Source: Bacteroidales bacterium
GTDB taxonomy: Bacteria; Bacteroidota; Bacteroidia; Bacteroidales; UBA932
Reading direction: 5' to 3'
Length of the DNA: 64,000 bases
Assembly (NCBI GenBank): GCA_015060335.1
Contig: SUYR01000012.1
Location: forward strand, 1-64,000
Shown here: positions 25,776 to 34,809 of the stretch, piece after piece
Position numbering within the stretch: the stretch's first letter is position 1
Layout: the number at the start of each line of letters is the position of its first letter
The notes under the pieces: model-generated
Database searches by the model: none
What the model was told of the DNA's origin: nothing
Seen by the model: only the letters and a program-made list of their open reading frames with translations
Position numbers and translations under genes: made by a program

Positions 25776-26534
25776 ATGAAGAAAATACTTGCATACACTA
25801 TTGCTCTCGGCATAATTACCCTCCTTTCAGTGACCTCGTGTAAGAAAGATGAGACAATCTGCTACAACAATGTCACAATGGGAAATGTTGACGGAGAGAC
25901 AATCATCAGCGACCAGGGAAACACCTTCGACATTGCTGAGTCCCCGTTCAAGATCAATCTCAATGACTACGAATACGGAAGAGTCATGATGGCATGTGAT
26001 GTCCTCCGACAGACATCAGACTCAAGATACGACATCAGGATTCTCGGCATAACGTCAGTACTTACCAAAGACGCTGTCAAGGCAAGTACAATCACCGATC
26101 CGGAATCCGAACTTGCTGTTGAGGATGCAATCATAATAAGGGAAATGTGGTATGGCGGAGGTTATCTCAACATGCTCATCGAGTTTGCCCAGAAGAAAGA
26201 CAGTCAGACAAAGCATTTCATAAATCTCATTCATGAAGACACTGCGGAAGGAGACGGTTACACCTTCACACTTCGTCACAATGCATATGGAGAAGTTCCT
26301 GTAGCCAATGAAGTCTTTGTGAGTTCAGCAGGATATGTAAGTTTCCCTATTGCTGACATCATAGAAGGCGACGAAGCCAACCTGACCATAAAATGGAAAT
26401 CCCATAAGTATCATAACGGTGAGTACGACCTTTATGAGAAGGAGGATATCAAGGAAGATTGCAAATGGAAAAGAACGGGATATGAGCACAAATCAAGAGA
26501 GCTCAAGAGTGCTGCTACTTTCCGTGCCAGATAA
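25776..26534 (+). CDS. NigD-like lipoprotein (putative)
   Basis: A 252-residue exported lipoprotein: the signal ends in the lipobox VTSC (Cys about residue 22), followed by KKDE. The body contains GNTFDIAESPFKINLNDYEYGRVMMACDV and YTFTLRHNAYGEVPV, which resemble NigD-like proteins of Bacteroides; that match is by eye. Function is unknown in the family, so I assign none. It is divergent from cstA and convergent with the nuclease gene, ending 4 nt before that gene's stop. Confidence 0.6.
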   Translation: MKKILAYTIALGIITLLSVTSCKKDETICYNNVTMGNVDGETIISDQGNTFDIAESPFKINLNDYEYGRVMMACDVLRQTSDSRYDIRILGITSVLTKDAVKASTITDPESELAVEDAIIIREMWYGGGYLNMLIEFAQKKDSQTKHFINLIHEDTAEGDGYTFTLRHNAYGEVPVANEVFVSSAGYVSFPIADIIEGDEANLTIKWKSHKYHNGEYDLYEKEDIKEDCKWKRTGYEHKSRELKSAATFRAR

Positions 26535-26538
26535 ACAA

Positions 26539-27483
26539 CTAAAACACCGTGAATGCCTGCCAGGACCCGTTGGTCTCGGCAGGTTTTTCCTTATCATCAG
26601 TCAGATTGACAAAGAAGTCAAAACCAGTCCATTCTTCTATCTGGTCTACTGATACGGCGAACTCAGTATAGTCATGTCCCTTGAGATCCTTATGTGGAAG
26701 CCAGAATCCTATAGAGCATGCTTCCGATATGCTCTTTTCCCCTCTCCTGACCTTCAGAGCCACCTTCCAATAATAATTCGGCACAGGCAGTACCCTTCCG
26801 TCGTTCTTGTTGGTTATGCTAAGAGCCGCAAGATTTTCATTGATCTTACGGAAAGACGCCCCTGTAACTATATATAAGGTATCATCCTGAGGGATCACCT
26901 CCCGCAGGGCTTCCTCAAGCTTTGCCCACACTCCCCCATTGAATCCGTTCTGAATCTGCGGAGTCATATTTGTCGAATAATAAGTCTGAGCCTGCATCTG
27001 AGGCACTGCATTGCGATCCGCATTCGGAATATGATGCCCCCTTGCATAAAAGTTCTTGGGATAGTTCACCGTAGGTACGCTGGCGCCATATCCACTTTTC
27101 ACGCTGGTCTGCACATCTTCCGGAAGTTTCGGATCATATCCCCAGATTTCCTCCCTGCCGGTAGTGGTATGAGAATGGCACAACGGGTATGCCACCCAAT
27201 AAGATGTATATGTATCCTCGTCATACAGAACAGTATAATTACGCTGAAGTCTTCCTTCCATTTCCGCATAATGAGTAAGGCAATGTTCTGCTTCACTTCG
27301 CCACTCCCCAGGCAATTCAAGCCAAGAGACACCATCAAGGCAAGTAGCTGCAGGAGTCTCCGTCTGCTGCGAGGTGACAGGAAGTTTCCTCACCGGACCG
27401 CAGCCCCATATAAGATAAAGGGCAGCGAGAACGATAACAGAAACCGACAATATAATCAGGATTATTTTTACTGGTTTTCTCAT
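26539..27483 (-). CDS. DNA/RNA non-specific endonuclease (NUC1 family), membrane-anchored or secreted
   Basis: A 314-residue protein with an N-terminal hydrophobic helix (about 6-27) that exports or anchors it, then a betabetaalpha-metal nuclease domain. The active-site motif appears as FYARGHHIPNADRN (about residue 147), aligning with DRGHxxPxADR; Ala replaces the first Asp, while the catalytic His and the downstream AD-R are kept. The Asn of the metal site is plausibly in FNGGVWAKLEEALR. It probably degrades nucleic acid outside the cytoplasm for nutrient use. Confidence 0.85.
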   Translation of the reverse strand: MRKPVKIILIILSVSVIVLAALYLIWGCGPVRKLPVTSQQTETPAATCLDGVSWLELPGEWRSEAEHCLTHYAEMEGRLQRNYTVLYDEDTYTSYWVAYPLCHSHTTTGREEIWGYDPKLPEDVQTSVKSGYGASVPTVNYPKNFYARGHHIPNADRNAVPQMQAQTYYSTNMTPQIQNGFNGGVWAKLEEALREVIPQDDTLYIVTGASFRKINENLAALSITNKNDGRVLPVPNYYWKVALKVRRGEKSISEACSIGFWLPHKDLKGHDYTEFAVSVDQIEEWTGFDFFVNLTDDKEKPAETNGSWQAFTVF

Positions 27484-27503
27484 ATTTCATCATATAACAG
27501 GGT

Positions 27504-27511
27504 CAAAGTTA
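27504..27511 (-). promoter_or_regulatory. -7 element upstream of the nuclease gene
   Basis: Minus-strand TAACTTTG matches TAnnTTTG, 20 nt before the start at 27483. Spacing to the nearest TTG (24 nt) is longer than usual. Confidence 0.45.
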
Positions 27512-27572
27512 TTAAAAGTGGTACAATTTTTCAGTCAATCCGCTAAAAACATCGAAAGTTTATTTCAAAATA

Positions 27573-27602
27573 TTGCAGTTTAGAAATTTTTACTTATCTT
27601 TG
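27573..27602 (+). promoter_or_regulatory. tRNA-His promoter
   Basis: TTG (27573-27575) and TATCTTTG (27595-27602) are separated by 19 nt, matching the Bacteroidetes consensus, and the tRNA begins 19 nt downstream. Confidence 0.75.
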
Positions 27603-27621
27603 CAGTCCTTAAAACCAACAT

Positions 27622-27696
27622 GGTGCCCATAGTTCAGTTGGTTAGAGCGTCAGATTGTGGTTCTGAATGTCGTGGGTTCGAATCCCACTGGGCACC
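27622..27696 (+). tRNA. tRNA-His (anticodon GTG)
   Basis: A full cloverleaf: acceptor GTGCCCA (27623-27629) pairs with TGGGCAC (27689-27695), anticodon stem TCAGA/TCTGA holds the loop TTGTGGT (anticodon GTG), and T stem GTGGG/CCCAC surrounds TTCGAAT. The extra G at 27622 opposite C at 27696 is the G-1:C73 identity pair unique to tRNA-His. CCA is not encoded. Promoter and terminator are both adjacent, so it is a single-gene unit. Confidence 0.98.
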
Positions 27697-27697
27697 C

Positions 27698-27726
27698 AAA
27701 AGGAAGTCTTCGGACTTCCTTTTTTT
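27698..27726 (+). terminator. rho-independent terminator of tRNA-His
   Basis: AAAAGGAAGTC and GACTTCCTTTT form an 11-bp stem capped by a TTCG tetraloop, with further T residues after it, starting 2 nt past the tRNA 3' end. Confidence 0.92.
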
Positions 27727-27739
27727 GTTATGCATAGCC

Positions 27740-27845
27740 CTGTCATCTAAACACCTGACTCTCAGCGCCTTACAAAAACACGATTCCCCCGCGGCGGGGA
27801 ATCGCATATCAGCATCTCGCTAATACCCAGCGGGTTAGGCGCCAG
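27740..27845. repeat. 106-bp palindromic element, copy 1
   Basis: Two 50-nt arms (27740-27789 and 27796-27845) flank the loop CGCGGC. The left arm starts CTGTCATCTA and ends CGATTCCCC; the right arm, reversed, starts CTGGCGCCTA and ends CGATTCCCC. The inner 9 bp pair perfectly; the outer parts are diverged copies of the same arm. It fills most of the gap between the tRNA terminator and radC; the remaining bases to radC (27846-27992) are A-rich with nothing else recognised. Copies 2 and 3 are at 38645 and 58768. Confidence 0.9.
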
Positions 27846-27992
27846 GCAAAAATGCGAAGACAGACGAGCTGATCACGTTATCAATCCACAAAATAAAGCA
27901 AAAAGCATAAAATAAAGCAAAAAACTGCATGCGAAAGCACCAAAGGCTTGTATAAGGAGAGTATCCCGGATATTTTTGCAGAAAAAGACGAG

Positions 27993-28694
27993 ATGAGACT
28001 GAAAGATCTATGTGCGGACGAGATGCCGAGGGAGAAACTGATGAGCAAAGGGGCAGAATCACTGAGCAATACGGAACTGCTGGCGATACTGCTGAGAACA
28101 GGACGAGACGGCGTGAATGTCATCGACATGGCAAGGGAGTTGCTTAAAAGCGGAGACGGAAGTCTGAACGGGCTTGCGGAAATGAGTGTAAACCGGCTAT
28201 GTACCATAAACGGGATAGGCCCTGGCAAGGCAATCACCGTCGCAGCGGCATTCGAGCTGGGCAGAAGGGCTGCAGTGGAAGCTGCAGGATGGACCGCAGA
28301 AACAATAGCGTCGGCAGAGAAGGTCTTCCGGATCATGCAACCTGTCGTAAAGGACCTTGACCACGAGCAGTGCTGGGCATTATTCCTCAACCGGTCCAAC
28401 AGACTTATATGCAAGGAACTCATCAGCAGCGGAGGCTTTGACAGCACTGTAATCGACAACAGGATGATAATACGCAAGGCTATCGACCGGAAGGCATCGG
28501 CAATGATTCTGGTACACAATCATCCGTCGGGAAACGCCCTTCCAAGTGCGGCGGATATAGAAATGACCAAAATGCTGAACAAGGCATTGAAGATATGTGA
28601 CATATCACTGCTGGACCATATAATCATAGCAAAAGCATCATACTACAGTTTCGCGGACGAAAATCTTCAGAGCCTTGCGATAGTGAAAAAATAA
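27993..28694 (+). CDS. radC: RadC-family JAB/MPN-domain protein
   Basis: RadC proteins have an N-terminal helix-hairpin-helix region (NGIGPGKAITVAAAFELGRR) and a C-terminal MPN/JAB metalloprotease-like domain. The metal-site signature is intact as VHNHPSGNALPSAADIEMT. The precise role is unsettled despite the historical link to DNA repair. The ATG at 27993 gives 233 residues beginning MRLKDLCADEMPREKL, the usual family opening; a TTG at 27948 would add 15 residues. It precedes upp by 10 nt. Confidence 0.93.
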   Translation: MRLKDLCADEMPREKLMSKGAESLSNTELLAILLRTGRDGVNVIDMARELLKSGDGSLNGLAEMSVNRLCTINGIGPGKAITVAAAFELGRRAAVEAAGWTAETIASAEKVFRIMQPVVKDLDHEQCWALFLNRSNRLICKELISSGGFDSTVIDNRMIIRKAIDRKASAMILVHNHPSGNALPSAADIEMTKMLNKALKICDISLLDHIIIAKASYYSFADENLQSLAIVKK

Positions 28695-28731
28695 AGATAA
28701 ATTTGTGGCAGATAACAAAACATCCATAGCA

Positions 28732-29385
28732 ATGAAAGTCATCAACCTCGGTGAGAACAACACGATTCTCAACAAATTCGTCGCTCAGATGCGAGACATC
28801 GAAGTCCAGAAGGACAGCATGAGGTTTCGTAGAAATCTTGAAAGGTTGGGTGAAATATTCGCATACGAGATCAGCAAGACTCTCGAGTATTCAGAAAAGC
28901 CTGTCACGACCCCTTTGGGCATAGCAAATATGCGCACCTATGATGACAAGTTGGTTGTAGCGACTATCCTGCGCGCTGGACTGCCTCTTCATCAGGGTAT
29001 CCTGAACTATTTTGACGATGCCCAGAACGCCTTTGTGGCAGCTTATAGAAAATACGACAAGGGGGAAGGATTCCATATAAACATAGAATATGCGAGTACT
29101 CCTGATCTTGAGGGCAAGACTCTTATCCTTGCAGACACAATGCTGGCCACTGGTGCTTCATTGGAGATTGCATACAACAGACTCTGCGAGCAAGGCACAC
29201 CGGAACACACACATATCGTATGTCCTATATCCAGCGCCTACGCAGTGGAATATCTCCAGAAGAATATCAGTGGAGATAAAGTGACTTTATGGGTGGCTGC
29301 AATTGATGAAGAGCTTACCAGCAAGTCATACATCGTTCCCGGTCTGGGAGATGCCGGCGACCTTGCTTACGGAATCAAGAAATAA
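28732..29385 (+). CDS. upp: uracil phosphoribosyltransferase
   Basis: Upp salvages uracil with PRPP to give UMP. The start at 28732 (MKVINLGENNTILNKF) matches the usual opening and gives 217 residues; a GTG at 28705 would add nine. The flexible-loop segment VVATILRAGLPLHQG, the PRPP-binding LILADTMLATGAS and the C-terminal uracil-binding YIVPGLGDAGDLAYG are present. The PRPP loop reads ADTMLATG, with Thr where Pro is usual. It ends 5 nt from convergent rpoN. Confidence 0.93.
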   Translation: MKVINLGENNTILNKFVAQMRDIEVQKDSMRFRRNLERLGEIFAYEISKTLEYSEKPVTTPLGIANMRTYDDKLVVATILRAGLPLHQGILNYFDDAQNAFVAAYRKYDKGEGFHINIEYASTPDLEGKTLILADTMLATGASLEIAYNRLCEQGTPEHTHIVCPISSAYAVEYLQKNISGDKVTLWVAAIDEELTSKSYIVPGLGDAGDLAYGIKK

Positions 29386-29390
29386 TCCCG

Positions 29391-30803
29391 CTACAATTCT
29401 TTGCGCAGACGTGCCTTAGGAATACCGAGCTGATCCCGGTACTTGGCTATGGTACGTCTGGCTACCTTGTAACCTTTCTCCGACATTCTCTCGACAAGTT
29501 CATCGTCAGTGAGAGGCTTGTGCTTGTTCTCATTATCCACACAGTCCTGGAGAGCCTTCTTGAGTTCACGGGTTGATACCTCTTCACCATCCTGATTCTC
29601 AAGACCTTCCGAAAAGAAATACTTGAGGGAATATATACCGAAATGTGTCTCGATATACTTACTGTTAACAACTCGTGAAATGGTAGATATATCGAAACCT
29701 GTCTTTTCCGCTATATCCTTCAGCACCATAGGTTTGAGATTCGTCTCATCACCATCTATGAAATAATCATGCTGATAGTCCAGAATAGCCTGCATCGTGC
29801 TCGAGAGGGTATTATGACGCTGCTTGACAGCCTCGACAAACCATTTTGCCGAATCGAGCTTCTTCTTCACAAATGCAGCAGCTTCCTTCTTTCCCCTCTC
29901 GGATGAATTCGCCGCCTCCATAAGTATGTCGGCATATTTCCTGTTGACTCTCAACTCGGGAACGGAAAAACGAGGCATCGACAGCAGCAGTTCGCCGTCT
30001 TTGTATTCAAGCACGAAATCCGGAACAATCTGCTGTGCCTGATCGTTATAAGAATCGTCTATCTGCCCTCCCGGTGAAGGATTGAGTTTCAAAATCTTGG
30101 CGATCGCGGCCTTGAGTTCGGTCTCGGAAAGCCCCATGCGGGACATTATCTTCTGATAATGCTTTGACGTGAATTCATTGAAATGGTCTCTGAGGATCTT
30201 CTCCGCATGTTCCACTTCTACCGACTTGTGAAGATTACGTATCTGCAGAAGGAGACATTCGCGAAGGTCACGTGCGCCTACTCCGGCAGGTTCGAACTCC
30301 TGAATAACCTTAAGCATCTGGAGAACGTCTTCCTCATCCGCATCAATGTTAGCCCTTAGCACTATGTCATCCACAACGCTATCTATACTGCGACGAAGAT
30401 AGCCGTCATCATCCAGACTGCCTATTATGAATGAACCTATCGCATACTGGCTTTCGCTGAGATTACGATATCCTAACTGTTCCTGAAGGCTTTGAGTAAA
30501 ACTTTCCTTGACTGAAAAGGTACTGTACTGAGGTCTCTCATCCTTGATATTGTAATTGTCGGACCTCAGACGATAAGCCGGAATCGAGTCATCCTCCTTA
30601 TAATCAGAGAGTGATACTTCACGTGGAGTTTCTTCGACCTCTGTTTCAGCAGGCTGTTCCTCATCCAGTACAGGATTCTCCTCTATCTCCTTACGGATAC
30701 GCTGTTCGAGCTCCTGTATCGGGAGTTCAATCAGTTTTATCGTCTGAATCTGGAGAGGAGAAAGTTTCTGAGTCTGTTTGAGTTCTAAACCTTGCTTCAA
30801 CAT
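29391..30803 (-). CDS. rpoN: RNA polymerase sigma-54 factor
   Basis: Sigma-54 directs polymerase to -24/-12 promoters and needs enhancer-binding ATPases. The 470-residue protein has region I at the N terminus (Gln/Leu-rich: LELKQTQKLSPLQIQTIKLI), an acidic region II (about 50-90), the core-binding domain and the C-terminal RpoN box ARRTIAKYRDQLGIPKARLR. No enhancer-binding activator is encoded in this window. A SPOR-domain protein gene ends 12 nt upstream on the same strand. Confidence 0.96.
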   Translation of the reverse strand: MLKQGLELKQTQKLSPLQIQTIKLIELPIQELEQRIRKEIEENPVLDEEQPAETEVEETPREVSLSDYKEDDSIPAYRLRSDNYNIKDERPQYSTFSVKESFTQSLQEQLGYRNLSESQYAIGSFIIGSLDDDGYLRRSIDSVVDDIVLRANIDADEEDVLQMLKVIQEFEPAGVGARDLRECLLLQIRNLHKSVEVEHAEKILRDHFNEFTSKHYQKIMSRMGLSETELKAAIAKILKLNPSPGGQIDDSYNDQAQQIVPDFVLEYKDGELLLSMPRFSVPELRVNRKYADILMEAANSSERGKKEAAAFVKKKLDSAKWFVEAVKQRHNTLSSTMQAILDYQHDYFIDGDETNLKPMVLKDIAEKTGFDISTISRVVNSKYIETHFGIYSLKYFFSEGLENQDGEEVSTRELKKALQDCVDNENKHKPLTDDELVERMSEKGYKVARRTIAKYRDQLGIPKARLRKEL

Positions 30804-30815
30804 AACACTACACTT

Positions 30816-31421
30816 TTACAATGTGGAGGCTATCGGTCTCAATACCTTTATTGTATCAACAATATAGGCATTTGACTTATCCACCACAGGATATGATATA
30901 TTTTCCTTTACTACAAATGCACTTGGAAATGCGCTCTTGATGCGTGACAGCAGGGCCATAGCCTCTGATTTTGTCCTGAAGTCGCCCACAGTCACCTTGA
31001 AATAAGGATTGGCATATGTGCGATAAGCCTTCACATCATGATATTCCGCTTCAAATCTCTTCAATGTTTCCTCTGACTCCACCCTCGCAGACTGCTTGTT
31101 GTCAAAAAATATTCTCACACGATATCCCGCAACCGATCTTTTTGAGTTTGACGCAACCTGCCTCCTCAATGCCGCAGCAACATCCTGAGGCTGATATATT
31201 TCAACATCCGCCTTCCCGCCATTTGCCTTGAGAGGCATGATGTGAAAAATATCCTTCCCTGCCAGCAGCGAATCAACGCCGGACACATGTATATACACTA
31301 CAGAATCTGCAAGTTCGTAGCCGTCAGGAACCACAATCTCCTGAGCAGAGGCATTGACTGCCGAAGCAGCCGACACCGCAATCAGAAGCACAGACAGTAT
31401 CTGAAGCCTAAATCTTTTCAT
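30816..31421 (-). CDS. SPOR-domain periplasmic protein
   Basis: A 201-residue exported protein with a signal peptide (MKRFRLQILSVLLIAVSAASAVNASA, cleavage before QEIVV) and a C-terminal SPOR domain (about 115-190: VAGYRVRIFFDNKQSARVESEETLKRFE through YFKVTVGDFRTKSEAMALLSRIK). SPOR domains bind denuded septal peptidoglycan, so a role in division or wall remodelling is plausible. Its start overlaps the end of the LEA-like lipoprotein gene by 14 nt, indicating co-translation. Confidence 0.8.
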   Translation of the reverse strand: MKRFRLQILSVLLIAVSAASAVNASAQEIVVPDGYELADSVVYIHVSGVDSLLAGKDIFHIMPLKANGGKADVEIYQPQDVAAALRRQVASNSKRSVAGYRVRIFFDNKQSARVESEETLKRFEAEYHDVKAYRTYANPYFKVTVGDFRTKSEAMALLSRIKSAFPSAFVVKENISYPVVDKSNAYIVDTIKVLRPIASTL

Positions 31422-31893
31422 AGTAATTTTCCTCCAATAATCTTTTCACAGGTATATCCTTGTATTCTTTTTTCGCCTTTATGCCGGCAACCTTTCCCTG
31501 AGCCGAGATATCCACGGTACACTCCTTCAGCTTACGTACATTCATGAAACTCATCAGGGACATCAGACCGACGCTTCCGTCCAGTTCCAGCATGGCTGTG
31601 ACCTTGTAATCCGAGACCGTCCTTGGCTCAAGAGTGAACGGAACGAGTGTGACGCTACCAAGAATCTTGCCAGAATGTTTCAAAGTACCCTTTACATCTT
31701 CCAGCACTACTTTTCCGGCCGGATTGTCAATTCTGACAGACAGAACCGCTTCTGCAGCACGAAGGCCCTTCATATTCACGGACTCCACCGTAGCCGACAC
31801 TATGCGGATCTTTTCATATTTCTTACAGCCGGACATTGTCACAAGGAGCAATGACAGCAGAGAAATCAATATCAATATGCTTTTTCTTTTCAC
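31408..31893 (-). CDS. LEA type 2-like lipoprotein
   Basis: A 161-residue lipoprotein: signal with lipobox VTMSGC (Cys about residue 22), then a beta-rich domain with IVSATVESVNMKGLRAAEAVLSVRIDNPAGK, which resembles the LEA2/WHy fold. Function is unknown. It is the first gene of a minus-strand run continuing into the SPOR protein and rpoN, and has a -7 element at 31916. Confidence 0.65.
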   Translation of the reverse strand: MKRKSILILISLLSLLLVTMSGCKKYEKIRIVSATVESVNMKGLRAAEAVLSVRIDNPAGKVVLEDVKGTLKHSGKILGSVTLVPFTLEPRTVSDYKVTAMLELDGSVGLMSLMSFMNVRKLKECTVDISAQGKVAGIKAKKEYKDIPVKRLLEENYYEKI

Positions 31894-31915
31894 TTTGGAA
31901 ATATTTATATAAAGG

Positions 31916-31923
31916 CAAAGGTA
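31916..31923 (-). promoter_or_regulatory. -7 element upstream of the LEA-like lipoprotein
   Basis: Minus-strand TACCTTTG matches TAnnTTTG, 22 nt before the start codon, back-to-back with the miaB element. Confidence 0.55.
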
Positions 31924-31944
31924 AGTATATTCGCCGAAAAAACC

Positions 31945-31952
31945 TATCTTTG
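31945..31952 (+). promoter_or_regulatory. -7 element upstream of miaB
   Basis: TATCTTTG matches TAnnTTTG, 22 nt before the miaB ATG; no TTTG is seen at the -33 position. It probably serves miaB-glpK-glpF. Confidence 0.5.
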
Positions 31953-31974
31953 CGCTGATGTAAAGACTAATGAT

Positions 31975-33309
31975 ATGCGCAATATAAAACCGATAACAGA
32001 CCCTTCAAGACCAAAGGTGTATATAGAGACCTACGGATGCCAGATGAATGTAAACGACAGTGAAGTCATACTGTCCATTCTTCAGGATGCCGGATATGCA
32101 CTTACGGAAAATATCGAACAGGCTGACGTCATCCTTGCGAACACATGTTCGATAAGGGACAATGCCGAGCAGAGGATATGGGGAAGGATCGACCAGTTCA
32201 AGATACAGAAGAAAAAGAGGAAAGGAGTCATAATAGGCATAGTAGGATGCATGGCGGAGAGACTGAAAGACGAGCTTCTCAAAGCTGTCGATATTGTTGC
32301 CGGTCCTGATTCATACAGATCCATGCCTGAGCTTCTGAAAGCTGTTGCTCCGGAGAGCCCCCAGATTGATGTCCTGCTTTCGCACGAAGAGACATATGCA
32401 GACATTTCCCCTGTAAGACTTGACAAGAACGGCATATCGGCATTCATTTCCATAATGAGGGGATGCAACAACGTATGTTCTTACTGCATAGTACCTTACA
32501 CAAGAGGTAGAGAACGTAGCCGCGACGCTCACACCATTGTCCGCGAGGCTCAGGAACTATGGGAGAACGGATACAAGGAGGTGACGCTGCTCGGCCAGAA
32601 TGTGGATTCATACCAGTGGGAGGGCATAGATTTCGCAGATCTGCTGGAAATGGTAGCGGCAGTGAATCCCGAGCTTAGAGTACGATTCTCCACCTCTCAC
32701 CCGAAGGATATCAGCGACAAGGTCATATACACAATGGCAAGACATGCCAACATATGCAGACACATCCATCTTCCTGTACAGTCCGGCAGCAGCGTGATGC
32801 TTGAAAAGATGAGACGCAAATATGACAGGGAGTGGTATCTGGAAAGAGTTGACAAGATCAGAAGCGTCATGCCTGACTGCGGCATTACCACAGACGTGAT
32901 TGCAGGATTCAGCGGTGAGACCGAGCAGGACCATCAGGACACGCTTTCGCTGATGGAAAAAGTAGTTTTTGACTCTGCATTCATGTTCGCATATTCAGAA
33001 AGACCGGGAACTCTGGCATCAAAGAAATACCCGGACGATATTCCTTACGAGACAAAGACAGCAAGACTTAACGAGATCATAGCCCTTCAGGGACGCATGA
33101 GTCTCAAGAGCAATGAGAAAGAGATAGGAAAGGTAATGAAGGTACTCGTGGAAGGACCTTCAAAAAAGAATCCTGACGAACTCTGCGGAAGAGCCGGAAG
33201 CAACAAGATGTGCGTCTTCCCTTCACGCGGAGAGAAGCCGGGAGACTATTGTGAGGTAGAAGTGGTATCCGTGACTTCCGCCACACTACTTTGCCGACGT
33301 ATCGACTAA
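31975..33309 (+). CDS. miaB: tRNA-2-methylthio-N6-dimethylallyladenosine synthase
   Basis: MiaB is a radical-SAM methylthiotransferase modifying A37 of tRNAs reading UNN codons. The 444-residue protein has the three domains in order: N-terminal UPF0004 (VYIETYGCQMNVNDSEVI, NTCSIRDNAEQR, GCMAERLKDE), radical-SAM core (RGCNNVCSYCIVPYTRGRERSR, CxxxCxxC for the SAM cluster) and a C-terminal TRAM domain (about 375-440). All six cluster cysteines are present. It precedes glpK by 12 nt. Confidence 0.97.
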   Translation: MRNIKPITDPSRPKVYIETYGCQMNVNDSEVILSILQDAGYALTENIEQADVILANTCSIRDNAEQRIWGRIDQFKIQKKKRKGVIIGIVGCMAERLKDELLKAVDIVAGPDSYRSMPELLKAVAPESPQIDVLLSHEETYADISPVRLDKNGISAFISIMRGCNNVCSYCIVPYTRGRERSRDAHTIVREAQELWENGYKEVTLLGQNVDSYQWEGIDFADLLEMVAAVNPELRVRFSTSHPKDISDKVIYTMARHANICRHIHLPVQSGSSVMLEKMRRKYDREWYLERVDKIRSVMPDCGITTDVIAGFSGETEQDHQDTLSLMEKVVFDSAFMFAYSERPGTLASKKYPDDIPYETKTARLNEIIALQGRMSLKSNEKEIGKVMKVLVEGPSKKNPDELCGRAGSNKMCVFPSRGEKPGDYCEVEVVSVTSATLLCRRID

Positions 33310-33321
33310 CACCACATAATT

Positions 33322-34809
33322 ATGGAGAAATACATACTCGCCCTCGATCAGGGAACCAGCAGTTCGAGGGCAATCGTATTTGACAGGCATGGCCGGACAA
33401 TGGCTGTGTCTCAGAAGGAGTTTACCCAGATCTTCCCGAAACCGGGCTGGGTAGAACACAATCCGATGGAGATCTGGTCATCTCAGGCAGCAGTCATTGC
33501 CGAAGCCATCACTTCCATCGACATCAACGGACAGAACATCGCAGCAATCGGCATCACCAACCAGCGTGAGACCACAATCGTATGGGATGCAGAGACAGGC
33601 GCACCGGTCTATAATGCCATAGTGTGGCAGGACCGCAGGACATCCGAGTACTGCGACAGTCTGAAACGTGACGGAAGGACAGATCTGATCAGGAGCAAGA
33701 CCGGACTGATCATTGATGCATACTTCAGTGCCACAAAGATCAGGTGGATCCTTGAGAACGTTCCCGGTGCACGACAGAAGGCAGAAGAAGGAAGACTTCG
33801 CTTCGGAACTGTGGACACCTGGCTCATCTGGATGCTCACAAGGGGCGAGGTACATGTCACAGACGTCAGCAATGCATCCCGGACAATGCTTTTCAACATC
33901 CACACTCTGGAATGGGACAAGGAACTGCTGCAGCTGTTCGGCATACCGGAATCCATGCTCCCTGAGGTAAAGTCCTCAAGTGAAATTTACGGATACACCA
34001 AGACAACGATCTTCGCACATGAAGTCCCTATCGCCGGCATAGCAGGAGATCAGCAGGCCGCCCTTTTCGGACAGATGTGTACCGAGCCCGGATCTGTCAA
34101 GAACACCTACGGTACGGGCTGCTTCCTCCTGATGAACAGCGGAGAGAGGCCAATAATGTCATCCAACAATCTGCTCACCACAATAGCCTGGAAGATAGGT
34201 GACACTGTAAATTACGCTCTCGAAGGCAGTATCTTCGTTGCAGGATCGGTCGTACAGTGGCTTCGTGACGGACTCGGCATAATAAAGTCGTCTTCAGAAG
34301 TGGAGGCACTTGCCGCAAGCGTCCCTGACAACGGAGGCGTATATTATGTTCCTGCCCTCACCGGACTCGGAGCCCCATACTGGGACCAGTACGCAAAAGG
34401 ATGCATATACGGCATCAGCAGAGGCACGACTGCAGCACACATTGCCAGAGCCGCACTTGAGGGAATAGCTTTTCAGACAATGGACATAGTGAATGCCATG
34501 CAGAAAGATGCAGGCATCACCCTGAAGGAACTCAAGGTTGACGGCGGTGCATCGCGCAACAATCTGCTCATGCAGTTCCAGGCAGACATTCTCGAGACAT
34601 CCGTCATAAGGCCGAAAGTGACCGAGACAACTGCTCTCGGGGCAGCCTACCTTGCAGGCCTGGCTACAGGATATTGGGAAAGTCTCGACCACATTAAGAG
34701 CCAGTGGGGAGTAGAGACAGAATTCACTCCTGCAGCACCTGCAGAAACCGTCGAGAGTCTCAAGAAAGGCTGGGCGGACGCAATCAGAAGAACATTAACC
34801 GTAAAATGA
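33322..34809 (+). CDS. glpK: glycerol kinase
   Basis: GlpK phosphorylates glycerol to glycerol 3-phosphate, trapping it in the cytoplasm. The 495-residue FGGY kinase has the N-terminal phosphate loop [13 protein letters not shown], the substrate region [15 protein letters not shown] and QDRRTSEYC, and the C-terminal [17 protein letters not shown]. Its TGA overlaps the ATG of glpF (ATGA), so the uptake pore and kinase are translationally coupled. Confidence 0.97.
   Translation: MEKYILALDQGTSSSRAIVFDRHGRTMAVSQKEFTQIFPKPGWVEHNPMEIWSSQAAVIAEAITSIDINGQNIAAIGITNQRETTIVWDAETGAPVYNAIVWQDRRTSEYCDSLKRDGRTDLIRSKTGLIIDAYFSATKIRWILENVPGARQKAEEGRLRFGTVDTWLIWMLTRGEVHVTDVSNASRTMLFNIHTLEWDKELLQLFGIPESMLPEVKSSSEIYGYTKTTIFAHEVPIAGIAGDQQAALFGQMCTEPGSVKNTYGTGCFLLMNSGERPIMSSNNLLTTIAWKIGDTVNYALEGSIFVAGSVVQWLRDGLGIIKSSSEVEALAASVPDNGGVYYVPALTGLGAPYWDQYAKGCIYGISRGTTAAHIARAALEGIAFQTMDIVNAMQKDAGITLKELKVDGGASRNNLLMQFQADILETSVIRPKVTETTALGAAYLAGLATGYWESLDHIKSQWGVETEFTPAAPAETVESLKKGWADAIRRTLTVK

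Noticed and set aside
27620..27823. Short plus-strand frame over tRNA-His
   Set aside because: It reads through the tRNA, its terminator and the palindromic element; no coding support.
27881..28519. 212-codon frame antisense to radC
   Set aside because: Serine/leucine-rich translation typical of the reverse strand of a real gene; radC has clear motifs on the other strand.
29391..30803. Sigma-54 promoters within the window
   Set aside because: No convincing TGGCAC-N5-TTGC pair was noticed upstream of any gene, despite the presence of rpoN.
34704..34805. Upstream extension of glpF inside glpK
   Set aside because: The added residues are not aquaporin-like, and the ATGA junction at 34806 is a classical coupled start.
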